Below the pieces are notes generated by a model. It ran no database searches and was not told the origin of the DNA. It was given only the letters and a program-made list of their open reading frames with translations. A DNA stretch of 64,000 bases, from contig CAJNDS010002741.1 in the NCBI GenBank assembly GCA_905221605.1, forward strand, positions 1-64,000. The letters are read 5' to 3'. The DNA is from Symbiodinium natans. Its lineage: Eukaryota; Sar; Dinophyceae; Suessiales; Symbiodiniaceae. Below, piece after piece: positions 10,231 to 18,667 of this stretch. A program made the position numbers and the translations under genes. How positions within the stretch are numbered: position 1 is the stretch's first letter; each line of letters opens with the position of its first letter.

Positions 10231-13200
10231 CTAAGACACTCCTCCGAAAGTTGCTTCCGCTGTCGTCAGCAAAGCTCGTCCAAGTTTTATAGGGTAAAAG
10301 CCTGTATCCTTTAATTCGACCTTTACATGTTCATGCACACCTTGACACTCGGTCTTGGGGAAAGCATTACCCCATTCCGGATTGTTCGAAGCAAAGAACC
10401 ACTTCTTGAACACCTTGTCAAAGTAGCAACGGTGCACAACCTTTCCGAAAGTCAACCCTAGTTCCACTGCAACGTCCTGGTAGAGCTCATCCTTCCACAG
10501 GTCGTTGTCATAGGGCCACTCTTGAGTCAACAGCAGCTTCTCTGCTCCAACCACTGGCTTCAACAATCCACGAATCAACTTCCAGTGCTCAGCATGCGCT
10601 GCCACTTTAGCCGCCCACTTCACCTTATCGAAGCGGTTCCAACCTCGATAGCGGAACCTGCAACCCGTGGTGCACGGCGTAGAGATGTGGCAGTAAATCC
10701 TTGTCTGCAAACTGCTCTGCAACACTGAAAAGATTTCCGACAGGAACTGCTGGGTGGACTTCGCACAGAAATCCATTTGTTCGGTCACACCGACATACGC
10801 AATCTTCTTTTCTTCACAAGCACGCTGCAAGCTGCTTTCAGGTCGACAGAACAACTCAACAACCAAGAACGGTATCTTGTTGCTTGCAATTTCAGCACAC
10901 AGGTCTCGATATTCCACCGGCACCCAAGAGCCAGCCATCCCTGTCTCATCACTTTCATCAAGCAAATCAACGTCAAACTCTCCAAGCACTTCATGGAAAG
11001 GGACCAAACCTGTGACCTCATAGAGGTTTTCAAGCTGATTTGGTTCCGTCATGCTTTTGGTGAGTCCATCCGCGGCGTTGTACTCTCCCGGCACAAACTC
11101 CAGACGAACCCGGCCGGCCTGGACCATTTGTTGCAGATACGCGCACCTCAATTCCAGGTGCCGGACTCGACGCAGGAGCCCTTCCATTGACGCTATGGCC
11201 TTGGCCGATTCCGAATCGGTCCTGATGTGGATAACGAACGTTCCACTGACCTCGTCTTCCGGGAGTCCCTCCAGAAAAGACTGCTGCAACAAGCCAGCAA
11301 ACAACGCTTCTTTGACGGTCTCAACCAACGCACTCAACTCAGCCTCAGCACTACTCAGCGCAACAACCGATTGTTTTCGAGAGAACGATTTCAACATGTT
11401 CCCTTGCCAACTCAACACTGCCCCAGAAACCGAAGGCAAATTCCAGCTAGCATCACAGAAGCAATCGATGACGTGGATGTCTGAAGATGGCTCGTAATTG
11501 ATCCAAGTCGCAGGAATCTGCTGCACCTGATCTTTCAAGCTCAGAGTCCACTTCAACACCGCACGCATACAGGCCTCACTCCTGGAATCCGGATTGGACT
11601 GCGAGCGAGCCAGGAAACCTACCGCGAACTGCAAATCGGGCCGAGTGAGGGCAATCCAACTGAGCTTCCCCAGCACTCTGCGATAGCGCTGATAAGCCGC
11701 TTGCGTGATAGGCTTCTCTTCAAGACTCTTCCAGAGCCTTTCCAACTTTGGAAGCTTCGCCTCTTTGGTAATCTTGTACTCTTCAGCACACGACTTCAAC
11801 ATGCCTGGCTTCAGACCGAAAAACAAACTTCCATCCCTCTTCTGATAGATGTTCCGGCCAAGAAAAGCAATCACCGATGTCTTACCAGGTTCCAAAGCTC
11901 CAGTCCGCTTCATCTTGAAGACTTTGCTCAAATCCGCGAAGACCTTTTCCGCGACTTCCGGACTCGTGCTGAAAACCAAGATATCATCAACATATGCCAA
12001 AACAAGTACAATGTGATCCGTGCCTTTCCACCGATACACTTTGCGGTACACAGTGCTGTCTGCCGTCACCTTGAACCCTTGTTTCCGCAAGGTCTCACCA
12101 AGCTCTCGAAACCAAGCCAAGGGCCCAATACGCAACCCGTTCATCGCACGCTTCAGCAAGCAATGCACCCAACTGCCATCCATCATACGGCAATTTTCCG
12201 GTAACTTCACCACCTCGGTGGTAAACAGACGGGCTTGCATAAAGGCAACACTAATGTCCCCGCTGATCACTTTTCCGCCAAAATACGCGTACATGCCAAG
12301 GAGACAACGGACCGATTCCAGGGTTGTCGTCGGGCTATAGATGCCATCAGCCAATGCTGACGTGGGTCCTTTGAAGTCTCGGACCACCAAACGACACCTC
12401 ACACGATCATGTCCATCCTTGTAATGAAGGACCCACCTGGTGCTCAATACGCGCTTTCGGTCAGATTTGACGAGTGTCGTGGCCTCTCGAGCAGAGATGA
12501 CCTGACACACGCCAAAGTGATCAAGCTCTTCCATCTCGAGCTTCATCCCCTCTTTGAGCTTGCCCTGCTCGAGGAGCTCACCGGTGTACTCGTCGGCAGC
12601 GCCGACCGGCACCGCAACGGTGATCTTAGAGCCACCGAAGCGCAGGGTAAAGCTCAACTCGCTCGAGGCCGGGCGGGTGGCACAAACCACATCATGCTCA
12701 ACGCGCAACACGTCATCACGCTCAAACAGACACTGCAGCGCATGATCCTGCAACCAATCAATAGCCATCTCAATGGCTTCATCGCCTTGCTCAGGCTCTT
12801 CCTGCATCTCCGCATCCGCGTCCGGCATCACGTTTTCCCCAACAGGAGACACCGGAAGCTCCGGCCCAGCTTGCATGCCTTCGTCATCCGTGGGAACAAT
12901 GTCGTCCATATCAATATCAGGCGCCTCCGTCTCCGCAACATCCGGCACAAGTTCTTGCCCTGCCCCCCTCTCAACCAGATCCCCCGAAGGTTCACCAGGA
13001 TTGTATTGTCGAGGCGGCTCGAGGTCGAACTTGATGGGCCGGTTTTCTATGTTGTCTTGACGCGACGGAGCCCCTGAATCAGCAACTTTCTCAACCGTCA
13101 GCTCAGGATAGACAAACGGGAGGTCCGGGCGAAATGCAGAACCATAACAAACTTTATCCGGGCGGTCCAGAGGGATGTAGCGCACACCTCCGCCGTTTAC

Positions 13201-15207
13201 ACGGCCTGGACCCAGATAGAGACATTTTACCAGTCTTTTGCCCCTATCTTCTTGACCAACTTTCACAGGCTTCACAAAACCTTGGCAAGCAAAAGGGTAG
13301 GTTCGCGTTTGAGGCATCCTCTGCCTACGCAACCTTTCCAGCGGCGTGGATTGAGAAGCACCGACGCAAAACAGATTCCGTGTCCTCGTCACATACCGGA
13401 TGCATTCCTCATACAACAAACCGCCCAACTTCAACTTCTTTCCCATCGCTTGCTCCACAGTCAGCCAATTCACCCAGAAGCTTTCTTTGAAGAAACGAAC
13501 ATGAACTTCGACTAGGCCTTTGGCTTGTGGTCGATTGGGTGGCGCCAAGTCCAGGTGCATAGACAGTCCTGGGAAGGTCTTGTCTCTAGCCACCTTTCTC
13601 CAGAGGGCAATCAAGCTTGCCTCATTGTCCATTCTCATAACCACATGCTGTCCTTGAACTCCAATGGCCGCCAACTCTCGAATCAAGCCTTGAACCAACT
13701 TAGCCATGCCTTGACCAATCGGAAAGGGAAAGCTGAAGGAGTATCCACTAAGCTCATGCACCACCGTGCAGCCTCTCAACTCCTTGTTGAAGAACCAAAA
13801 ATCCGTCAAGAACGATCCCAACGGAATCTCGGGGTCCTTCCTCCGTCTTGCCGGGATAACACCCCGTGATGACACGCAGATGTCACAGTCAGGCGAGTAT
13901 GGCTGATGACCACAGGCAACATGATTCATATACCACCGATCAGACGGTGGAACATAGACGACATCATTCCCATCATCGGGAGGCACATCGGGGATCAACT
14001 CTTCTTCCCCGTCACCCCGAGGGTCTGATGGTTCAAAGGCGGGTGCTCCCCGGTCTCCTGCCGGATCCTGGCCAACCCCCTCTTGCCCGTCTACATCTAT
14101 CACCACAGGCAAACCTCGCACAACTGAACCCGACATTTCCAATCGCAACGCACAAACACGCTCAGAGCACTCAACCACTGGCACAACTGCATCACAACCA
14201 GTCGCAACACAACCAAGATCATCCAAGGCACAACACTGCGACGGTTCACAACCAGCCATGCTCAATCTCAGATCTTTTGATTCCTCCTGAGGTTCCCTTC
14301 TCGATACCTCCTTTCTTTGGTCAATGTCATCATGTTCAATCAACCAAGGACACACGCTCAAGCCATCCGGAAACATAAACGACGCACGACGTACGACGAC
14401 ATGTCTGCCTACCGTGGTCTCACACTGCACAACCGGATGCAAACGCTGTCCTACTTCAGCAGTCACTGTTATACGTCCTCGACCCAGGCAATGCACAACA
14501 GGTGACCTTCCTACGCTGCCTACACAACGCACAACAGGTGACCTTCCTACGCTGTCTACACAACGCACAACAGGTGACCTTCCTACGCTGCCTACACAAC
14601 GCACACCAGGTGACCTTCCTACGCTGCCTACACAACGCACAACAGGTGACCTTCCTACGCTGTCTAACAGGTTCAAGCACTGCACAACCGGATGCAAACG
14701 CTGTTCTACTTCAGCAGCATAGTACCCTCGATCTAAGCCTTTCATTCCACTGCGATCAATCGGCTTCAAACTTGCACCAAACAGACCAAACAGCCGCTCC
14801 GTCTTCTTTTTCCACCGTCTCCGAAGCTTCCGAATCCTTTGTGACCTCAGATTGAGGGGCTCCGACTCCTCAGTCTGGAGGAAGATAACAAACTGTCCAA
14901 CACACCAGGTGATGCCGAAGGCTTTGGCTTTGCCTTTGCCACTTTCGGCGTTGGTCTCAAAGGAACAAACACCGGTGAGGGCTTCGGAGCGGTGAGCGGA
15001 ATCGACGCCGGCGGCATAAGGTCCGGGTGTGGCGTCGACGGTGGAGGTAGCGGCGTCAGCGGTGCTCGTGGCGGTGGTGTCATCGGTGCCATCGGTGCTG
15101 GCATCATGGGAGCAACTGGAGGTTGCTGTGTTGCGGTTCCACCACAACAAGCCCCCATGGGTGGTGGAAACCACAATGTAGAGCTTCCCACATTGATTTA
15201 ACGCCAA
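10231..15207 (-). CDS. Element A pol: integrase, reverse transcriptase, RNase H, C-terminal domain
   Basis: A 1658-codon open frame. In order it has a Cys-poor N-terminal stretch including a 12-residue repeat; an integrase zinc site (H-x4-H then CDIC, near 13900) and core with DxEA and the RPQAKGLVE stretch; reverse transcriptase with RWVLHYKDG, the ISGDISVAFMQ motif and YVDD (near 11985); RNase H with the CDASW and SSAEAELSAL motifs; then about 270 residues shared with element B and resembling a methyltransferase fold. Typical copia gag and protease are missing upstream. The pol part has no stop or frameshift, so it may have been active recently. The ATG-like start at 15207 is not the natural start; the protein is probably made from a longer precursor. 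Confidence 0.85.
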   Translation of the reverse strand: MALNQCGKLYIVVSTTHGGLLWWNRNTATSSCSHDASTDGTDDTTATSTADAATSTVDATPGPYAAGVDSAHRSEALTGVCSFETNAESGKGKAKAFGITWCVGQFVIFLQTEESEPLNLRSQRIRKLRRRWKKKTERLFGLFGASLKPIDRSGMKGLDRGYYAAEVEQRLHPVVQCLNLLDSVGRSPVVRCVGSVGRSPGVRCVGSVGRSPVVRCVDSVGRSPVVRCVGSVGRSPVVHCLGRGRITVTAEVGQRLHPVVQCETTVGRHVVVRRASFMFPDGLSVCPWLIEHDDIDQRKEVSRREPQEESKDLRLSMAGCEPSQCCALDDLGCVATGCDAVVPVVECSERVCALRLEMSGSVVRGLPVVIDVDGQEGVGQDPAGDRGAPAFEPSDPRGDGEEELIPDVPPDDGNDVVYVPPSDRWYMNHVACGHQPYSPDCDICVSSRGVIPARRRKDPEIPLGSFLTDFWFFNKELRGCTVVHELSGYSFSFPFPIGQGMAKLVQGLIRELAAIGVQGQHVVMRMDNEASLIALWRKVARDKTFPGLSMHLDLAPPNRPQAKGLVEVHVRFFKESFWVNWLTVEQAMGKKLKLGGLLYEECIRYVTRTRNLFCVGASQSTPLERLRRQRMPQTRTYPFACQGFVKPVKVGQEDRGKRLVKCLYLGPGRVNGGGVRYIPLDRPDKVCYGSAFRPDLPFVYPELTVEKVADSGAPSRQDNIENRPIKFDLEPPRQYNPGEPSGDLVERGAGQELVPDVAETEAPDIDMDDIVPTDDEGMQAGPELPVSPVGENVMPDADAEMQEEPEQGDEAIEMAIDWLQDHALQCLFERDDVLRVEHDVVCATRPASSELSFTLRFGGSKITVAVPVGAADEYTGELLEQGKLKEGMKLEMEELDHFGVCQVISAREATTLVKSDRKRVLSTRWVLHYKDGHDRVRCRLVVRDFKGPTSALADGIYSPTTTLESVRCLLGMYAYFGGKVISGDISVAFMQARLFTTEVVKLPENCRMMDGSWVHCLLKRAMNGLRIGPLAWFRELGETLRKQGFKVTADSTVYRKVYRWKGTDHIVLVLAYVDDILVFSTSPEVAEKVFADLSKVFKMKRTGALEPGKTSVIAFLGRNIYQKRDGSLFFGLKPGMLKSCAEEYKITKEAKLPKLERLWKSLEEKPITQAAYQRYRRVLGKLSWIALTRPDLQFAVGFLARSQSNPDSRSEACMRAVLKWTLSLKDQVQQIPATWINYEPSSDIHVIDCFCDASWNLPSVSGAVLSWQGNMLKSFSRKQSVVALSSAEAELSALVETVKEALFAGLLQQSFLEGLPEDEVSGTFVIHIRTDSESAKAIASMEGLLRRVRHLELRCAYLQQMVQAGRVRLEFVPGEYNAADGLTKSMTEPNQLENLYEVTGLVPFHEVLGEFDVDLLDESDETGMAGSWVPVEYRDLCAEIASNKIPFLVVELFCRPESSLQRACEEKKIAYVGVTEQMDFCAKSTQQFLSEIFSVLQSSLQTRIYCHISTPCTTGCRFRYRGWNRFDKVKWAAKVAAHAEHWKLIRGLLKPVVGAEKLLLTQEWPYDNDLWKDELYQDVAVELGLTFGKVVHRCYFDKVFKKWFFASNNPEWGNAFPKTECQGVHEHVKVELKDTGFYPIKLGRALLTTAEATFGGVS
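14495..14678. repeat. 36-bp minisatellite inside A pol (12-residue repeat)
   Basis: About five copies of a 36-bp unit, read on the minus strand as 12-residue units of the type GSVGRSPVVRCV. The period is a multiple of three, so the A frame stays open. It lies upstream of the integrase zinc site in a region of low conservation. Confidence 0.9.
14847..15191 (-). CDS. Proline-rich frame overlapping A pol
   Basis: A 114-codon frame overlapping the A pol frame, one base downstream of it (+1). It contains runs of Pro and Met and the string PLPPPSTPHPD, which is also found in element B's 464-codon overlapping frame in the same relative frame. In A this frame is short and preceded by a stop at 15198-15200, so it is probably decayed. 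Its function is unknown. Confidence 0.5.
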   Translation of the reverse strand: MGSSTLWFPPPMGACCGGTATQQPPVAPMMPAPMAPMTPPPRAPLTPLPPPSTPHPDLMPPASIPLTAPKPSPVFVPLRPTPKVAKAKPKPSASPGVLDSLLSSSRLRSRSPSI

Positions 15208-15960
15208 AAAAATGTTGAGGAACTCCCGGTGGCTTCGGTAGTACCTCGATCTTGGGTGGCGGCATCAAACCGGCTGGCCATTCCGAAGGTGCCCCCTTTG
15301 GTGGGGTCTTTGGCCCCTTTGGTGGGGTCTTTGGCTCCTCCAGGTGGGACGCCTTGGCCATGAAACTCTGGAACCGCATACGAAGAAAGGAGGATTCCAT
15401 CAAAGTGATGCCTCCAGGATTGTCGGATCCTCCCTCTGCCGGCAGGATACCGATCTCCTCCGTCGTATGCGCCTCTTCTTCCACTTCCATGGCTCCTTCT
15501 GCAGGCATTGACGTAGCCGGAGCCGCGGATGGCCAATCCTCCCATATCCCGCTGGCATCCAGCTCTTGGCGGGCTTTCCACACACGTGGATCCCACATGG
15601 CAGGATTGCTTCGAGGAGGCACAGGGCGTTGTACCATCTTCGGCTTCTTCGCCGGCGCCGAATCCTTGGCTGGCTTCCAATGCCCGCAAGACTCCTCTTC
15701 GTCGTCTGAACCCGGAGGAGGTACGTCCCGGGAGCTCGAAGAAGGAACCTTTGCCTTGGCCGCATCCATCCTTCCGAACATCGGTGGGGATGGTGGTGCT
15801 CTGAAGCCTGAGGGAGCACCAGGATTTGGACCAGGATAAATCGATCCTGCAGCCCTGCCGCCCCAATCGGAAGGACGATGGTAGGATGTGCGCCCTTTCG
15901 CCCGCAGAGCTCCACGTGGATCGTCCTTGGCAGTTGGCGTGGAACGCGCTGTTCCAACAT
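15104..15960 (-). pseudogene. Element A upstream frame, downstream half (split by B)
   Basis: This is the left part of an element A frame cut by insertion of B. It is rich in Pro, Lys and acidic residues, with a repeated EPKTPPKGPKTPPKG string, and looks unlike a zinc-knuckle gag. Joining 25411 directly to 15960 (removing B and one AACAT copy) keeps the same reading frame as 25411-25981. The open frame drawn from the sequence runs artificially into the LTR of B up to 16021. Confidence 0.6.
15956..15960. repeat. Target-site duplication AACAT (left) of B
   Basis: AACAT directly before the LTR; the same five bases follow the other LTR at 25406-25410. Confidence 0.95.
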
Positions 15961-16359
15961 TGTGAAAACACAGCAGCAGCGCGCTGAACCCTCTTTTTCT
16001 CACGACTTGAGCCAAAGTCATAAGCCGGAGGCTTCGTCAGTGAAACTCTTTACACACAGGTGAAAACTCTGCTCTGCCACGTGTTCTCCACAGCCACAAA
16101 ACAAACTCAAACGTCAGTGGGAGTTCTCGGGACCTACCCAACTACACCTAAAGCAAGCAAAAACGTGCACAGTCACTTCTACAGCTTCCAGACACACATC
16201 CCTACAACTCAAGCAATTCAAAAGGCTTTCCCACTTAAAGCAGCACTCCCGTCGAGCCTCCAAGGCACAACTACGGAGTTCCTACAACTACACACACACA
16301 ACTCTGAGCCAGCATGCAGGACAACAAAGTTAACATGTCCTTAGACAGGAACTTTCACA
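15961..16359 (-). repeat. Element B 3' LTR, 399 bp
   Basis: Identical in length to the other LTR (25007-25405), with ends TGTGAAA and TTTCACA that are perfectly inverted over 7 bp. I see only two substitutions between them (near 16148 and 16239). On the minus strand it contains TTTGGCTCAAG (16006-16016), the end of the spliced leader, about 45-55 bases before the LTR's 3' end. Confidence 0.97.
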
Positions 16360-16370
16360 CCCCCGCTTGG
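16360..16370 (-). other. Polypurine tract of B
   Basis: The minus strand reads CCAAGCGGGGG directly before the 3' LTR (TGTGAAAG). Element A has the very similar CCAAGAGGGGG at 10203-10213. Confidence 0.75.
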
Positions 16371-16474
16371 ACTGTGATGCCTCAGAGCCACGCACTTCTT
16401 CACAGTTCGGTGTTTCCAGTGCTTAAACATCTCATCCCAGGCAAAGTCCGAAAGCGAGCACTCCTACTGCCGAC

Positions 16475-18667
16475 CTAAGAAGGTGTTCCTACAAGACCTA
16501 ACGTGACTTTCGCAGCACGCAAAAGAGCTCTACCCAGTTTAGTCGGATAGATACCTGTTTCTTCGACACTAGCAAGTGAAACATGCTGATGACTTTTGTC
16601 ACAGGGCTTTCCAGAGAAGATTTCACTCCACTCCTCTCGGTTTGTAGCAAAGAACCACCGCTTAAAGACCCCGTCGAAGGCACAACGGTCCACAACCCTT
16701 CCAAAGTTCAGACCAAGGCGCTTCTTTTCTTTCAGATAACTTTCCTCCTTCCAAAGACCACAGTTCTTTGGCCATTCCTGGGTAACCAGGATCTCTTTGC
16801 AGCGGTCCTCCAGAAGTCGTCCTAAAGCTTTCCAAGATGCAACATGCTTCTTGACCTGCTCTCGCCACCGATGTCGAAACTTCGGGCGATGCCAGTTCTT
16901 AAAGCGGTAGCTACATCCAGCGGTACACGGGGAAGCTATGTGGACATAGATCTGGGGCGGTTTCCTACTCAACAGACACAGCAAGACCTCTCCTAGAAAC
17001 ATTTGAGTACTTTTGCTTAAGAAGTCTTCTTTCTCAGTTATGCCTATATATGCTACTTGGTCACGAGCACAAGCTCGGCACAACGCACTGTCCGTTGAAC
17101 AAAACACCTCGATCACAAGCAGAGGAACAGATCCCAACGCAAGGTCTCTTGCCACTGGCTCGTACTTTGCCAGGTTTGTCGGGATTTTCTCAATCTTTTC
17201 ACATACTTCTTCAAGTTCTTCCATTCGTTCACGAAGGTGTTCAGGAACTACAAGACCCTGAAGGTCTTCTTCACACACTCTTTCTAGTCCACACGCAACC
17301 AGCAAATGCTCAAGCAACAACTCCTCAGGAGATTTCGTCAGTCCATCGGCTGGATTCCGTTCTCCGCTGATGAAGCTCAGAATCAGCCTCTCCAGGTGGA
17401 CTAGCTCTTGAAGATAGCGATGACGAAGCTCCAGGTGCCGAACACGGCGTAACAACCCCGTCATTTTGCTAATCGACAAAGCGGCTTCCGAATCCGAAGC
17501 CAGGTGAATCGGAAACTCACCGGTCTCTCCTTTGGGCATTCCATACAGGAGCGTTTCCATGAGCAAAGACAAGTACACCGACTCTTTGGCTGCCTCAGTC
17601 AGGGCTGCCAATTCGGCCTCCGCCGAACTCAACGCGGTCACCGACTGTTTCCGCGAGAAAGTTTTGATCATGATGCCATGCCACTTCACGATAGCACCAG
17701 ACACAGAGCAAATGTTCCATGACGCATCCACAAAGCCAGAGAGCATGGTTTCCGAAGCGCAGCAAGGATACTCCAACGCTTCTGCCGAAAATCGCTGAAG
17801 GTACTCAGGCAAAGCCATCACCCAGCGAACCACGCGTCTCAAGCAAGCTTCTGCCTGGCTATCTGGGTCACTCTGATACCGGCCCAGAAATCCTACCGGG
17901 TAGGACAAATGCGGCAACGTCAGGCTTGCCCACATCAACTTACCAAGCACACGTCTATAGCGTTCATACGCCTCAGTGCTGATAGGTGTTCCAGCTTCCT
18001 TCTTCCGGTACTCCCTCTCGAGGTTTCCCAGCACTGGTTTCACACCTTTTCCGCTAATGCCAAACTCTTCTCCAAGCGACTTCAAGTACCCCGGCTTCAG
18101 GCCAAAGAACACAGGCCCGTGCTCAGTGGTTCGGGCGATCACTCGACCCAAGAACTCGAGCTGCCCAGTCTTGCCAGGTTCTAGAAGCCCTGTCTGTTTC
18201 ATTTTATAGATCTTCGCTAGCTTAGCGTACAGATCCTTAGCAACTGGCGGATTCTGGGAAAAGATGATGAGATCGTCAACATACACTAACACCAAGGTCA
18301 GCGCACCATCCTTCTCAAGCCGGTGATGCACAGTAGGGTCGGCAGTCTCACCAAACCCAAACTGCTTACGCAGCGTGCTTGTAAACTCTAGGTACCAGCT
18401 CAGTGGTCCTACTCTCAAGCCATTCATGGCTTTGTGTAGCTGCGCAAACAGCGGCTTGTTCTCCTCATCATACATCCCATTCGGAAACCGGATACACTCT
18501 ACTCCCTGCACAGGCGCTTGCATGAAGGCAACGCTCACATCTGCTGACAACAAGGTGCCACCTCTGACAGCATGAATAGCAAGGACACCTCTCAAGGCTT
18601 CCAAAGACGTGGTGGGGGAATATATCCCATCAGCTAGAGGATTGGATCCAAATGCGTAGTCTCTCAC
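16475..18667 (-). CDS. Element B RT (rest), RNase H and C-terminal domain
   Basis: It continues the polyprotein in another frame. Its first codon is GTG within the RT sequence (VRDYA), so it is not a real start. One missing base at about 18666, relative to the RLVVRD pattern of element A, explains the break. It contains YVDD, the RNase H motifs DASWN, SSAEAELAAL and SDSEAAL, the ADGLTK end, then a domain shared with A: EVFCSTDSALCRAC, VAYIGITE, HIASPCTAGC, TQEWP and WFFATNREEW. The stop is at 16475. There is no slippery heptamer, so this is probably a mutation or sequencing error rather than programmed frameshifting. Confidence 0.9.
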   Translation of the reverse strand: MRDYAFGSNPLADGIYSPTTSLEALRGVLAIHAVRGGTLLSADVSVAFMQAPVQGVECIRFPNGMYDEENKPLFAQLHKAMNGLRVGPLSWYLEFTSTLRKQFGFGETADPTVHHRLEKDGALTLVLVYVDDLIIFSQNPPVAKDLYAKLAKIYKMKQTGLLEPGKTGQLEFLGRVIARTTEHGPVFFGLKPGYLKSLGEEFGISGKGVKPVLGNLEREYRKKEAGTPISTEAYERYRRVLGKLMWASLTLPHLSYPVGFLGRYQSDPDSQAEACLRRVVRWVMALPEYLQRFSAEALEYPCCASETMLSGFVDASWNICSVSGAIVKWHGIMIKTFSRKQSVTALSSAEAELAALTEAAKESVYLSLLMETLLYGMPKGETGEFPIHLASDSEAALSISKMTGLLRRVRHLELRHRYLQELVHLERLILSFISGERNPADGLTKSPEELLLEHLLVACGLERVCEEDLQGLVVPEHLRERMEELEEVCEKIEKIPTNLAKYEPVARDLALGSVPLLVIEVFCSTDSALCRACARDQVAYIGITEKEDFLSKSTQMFLGEVLLCLLSRKPPQIYVHIASPCTAGCSYRFKNWHRPKFRHRWREQVKKHVASWKALGRLLEDRCKEILVTQEWPKNCGLWKEESYLKEKKRLGLNFGRVVDRCAFDGVFKRWFFATNREEWSEIFSGKPCDKSHQHVSLASVEETGIYPTKLGRALLRAAKVTLGLVGTPS

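Noticed and set aside
14495..14678. 36-bp repeats resembling CRISPR repeats in length
   Set aside because: The units are contiguous, without spacers, and lie in a eukaryotic retroelement coding frame.
15961..16063. Frames running from A into B's LTR
   Set aside because: They cross the insertion boundary and are artefacts.
18667..18667. Reinitiation start for B's second pol frame
   Set aside because: The first codon is GTG inside a conserved RT motif; a one-base deletion is the simpler explanation.
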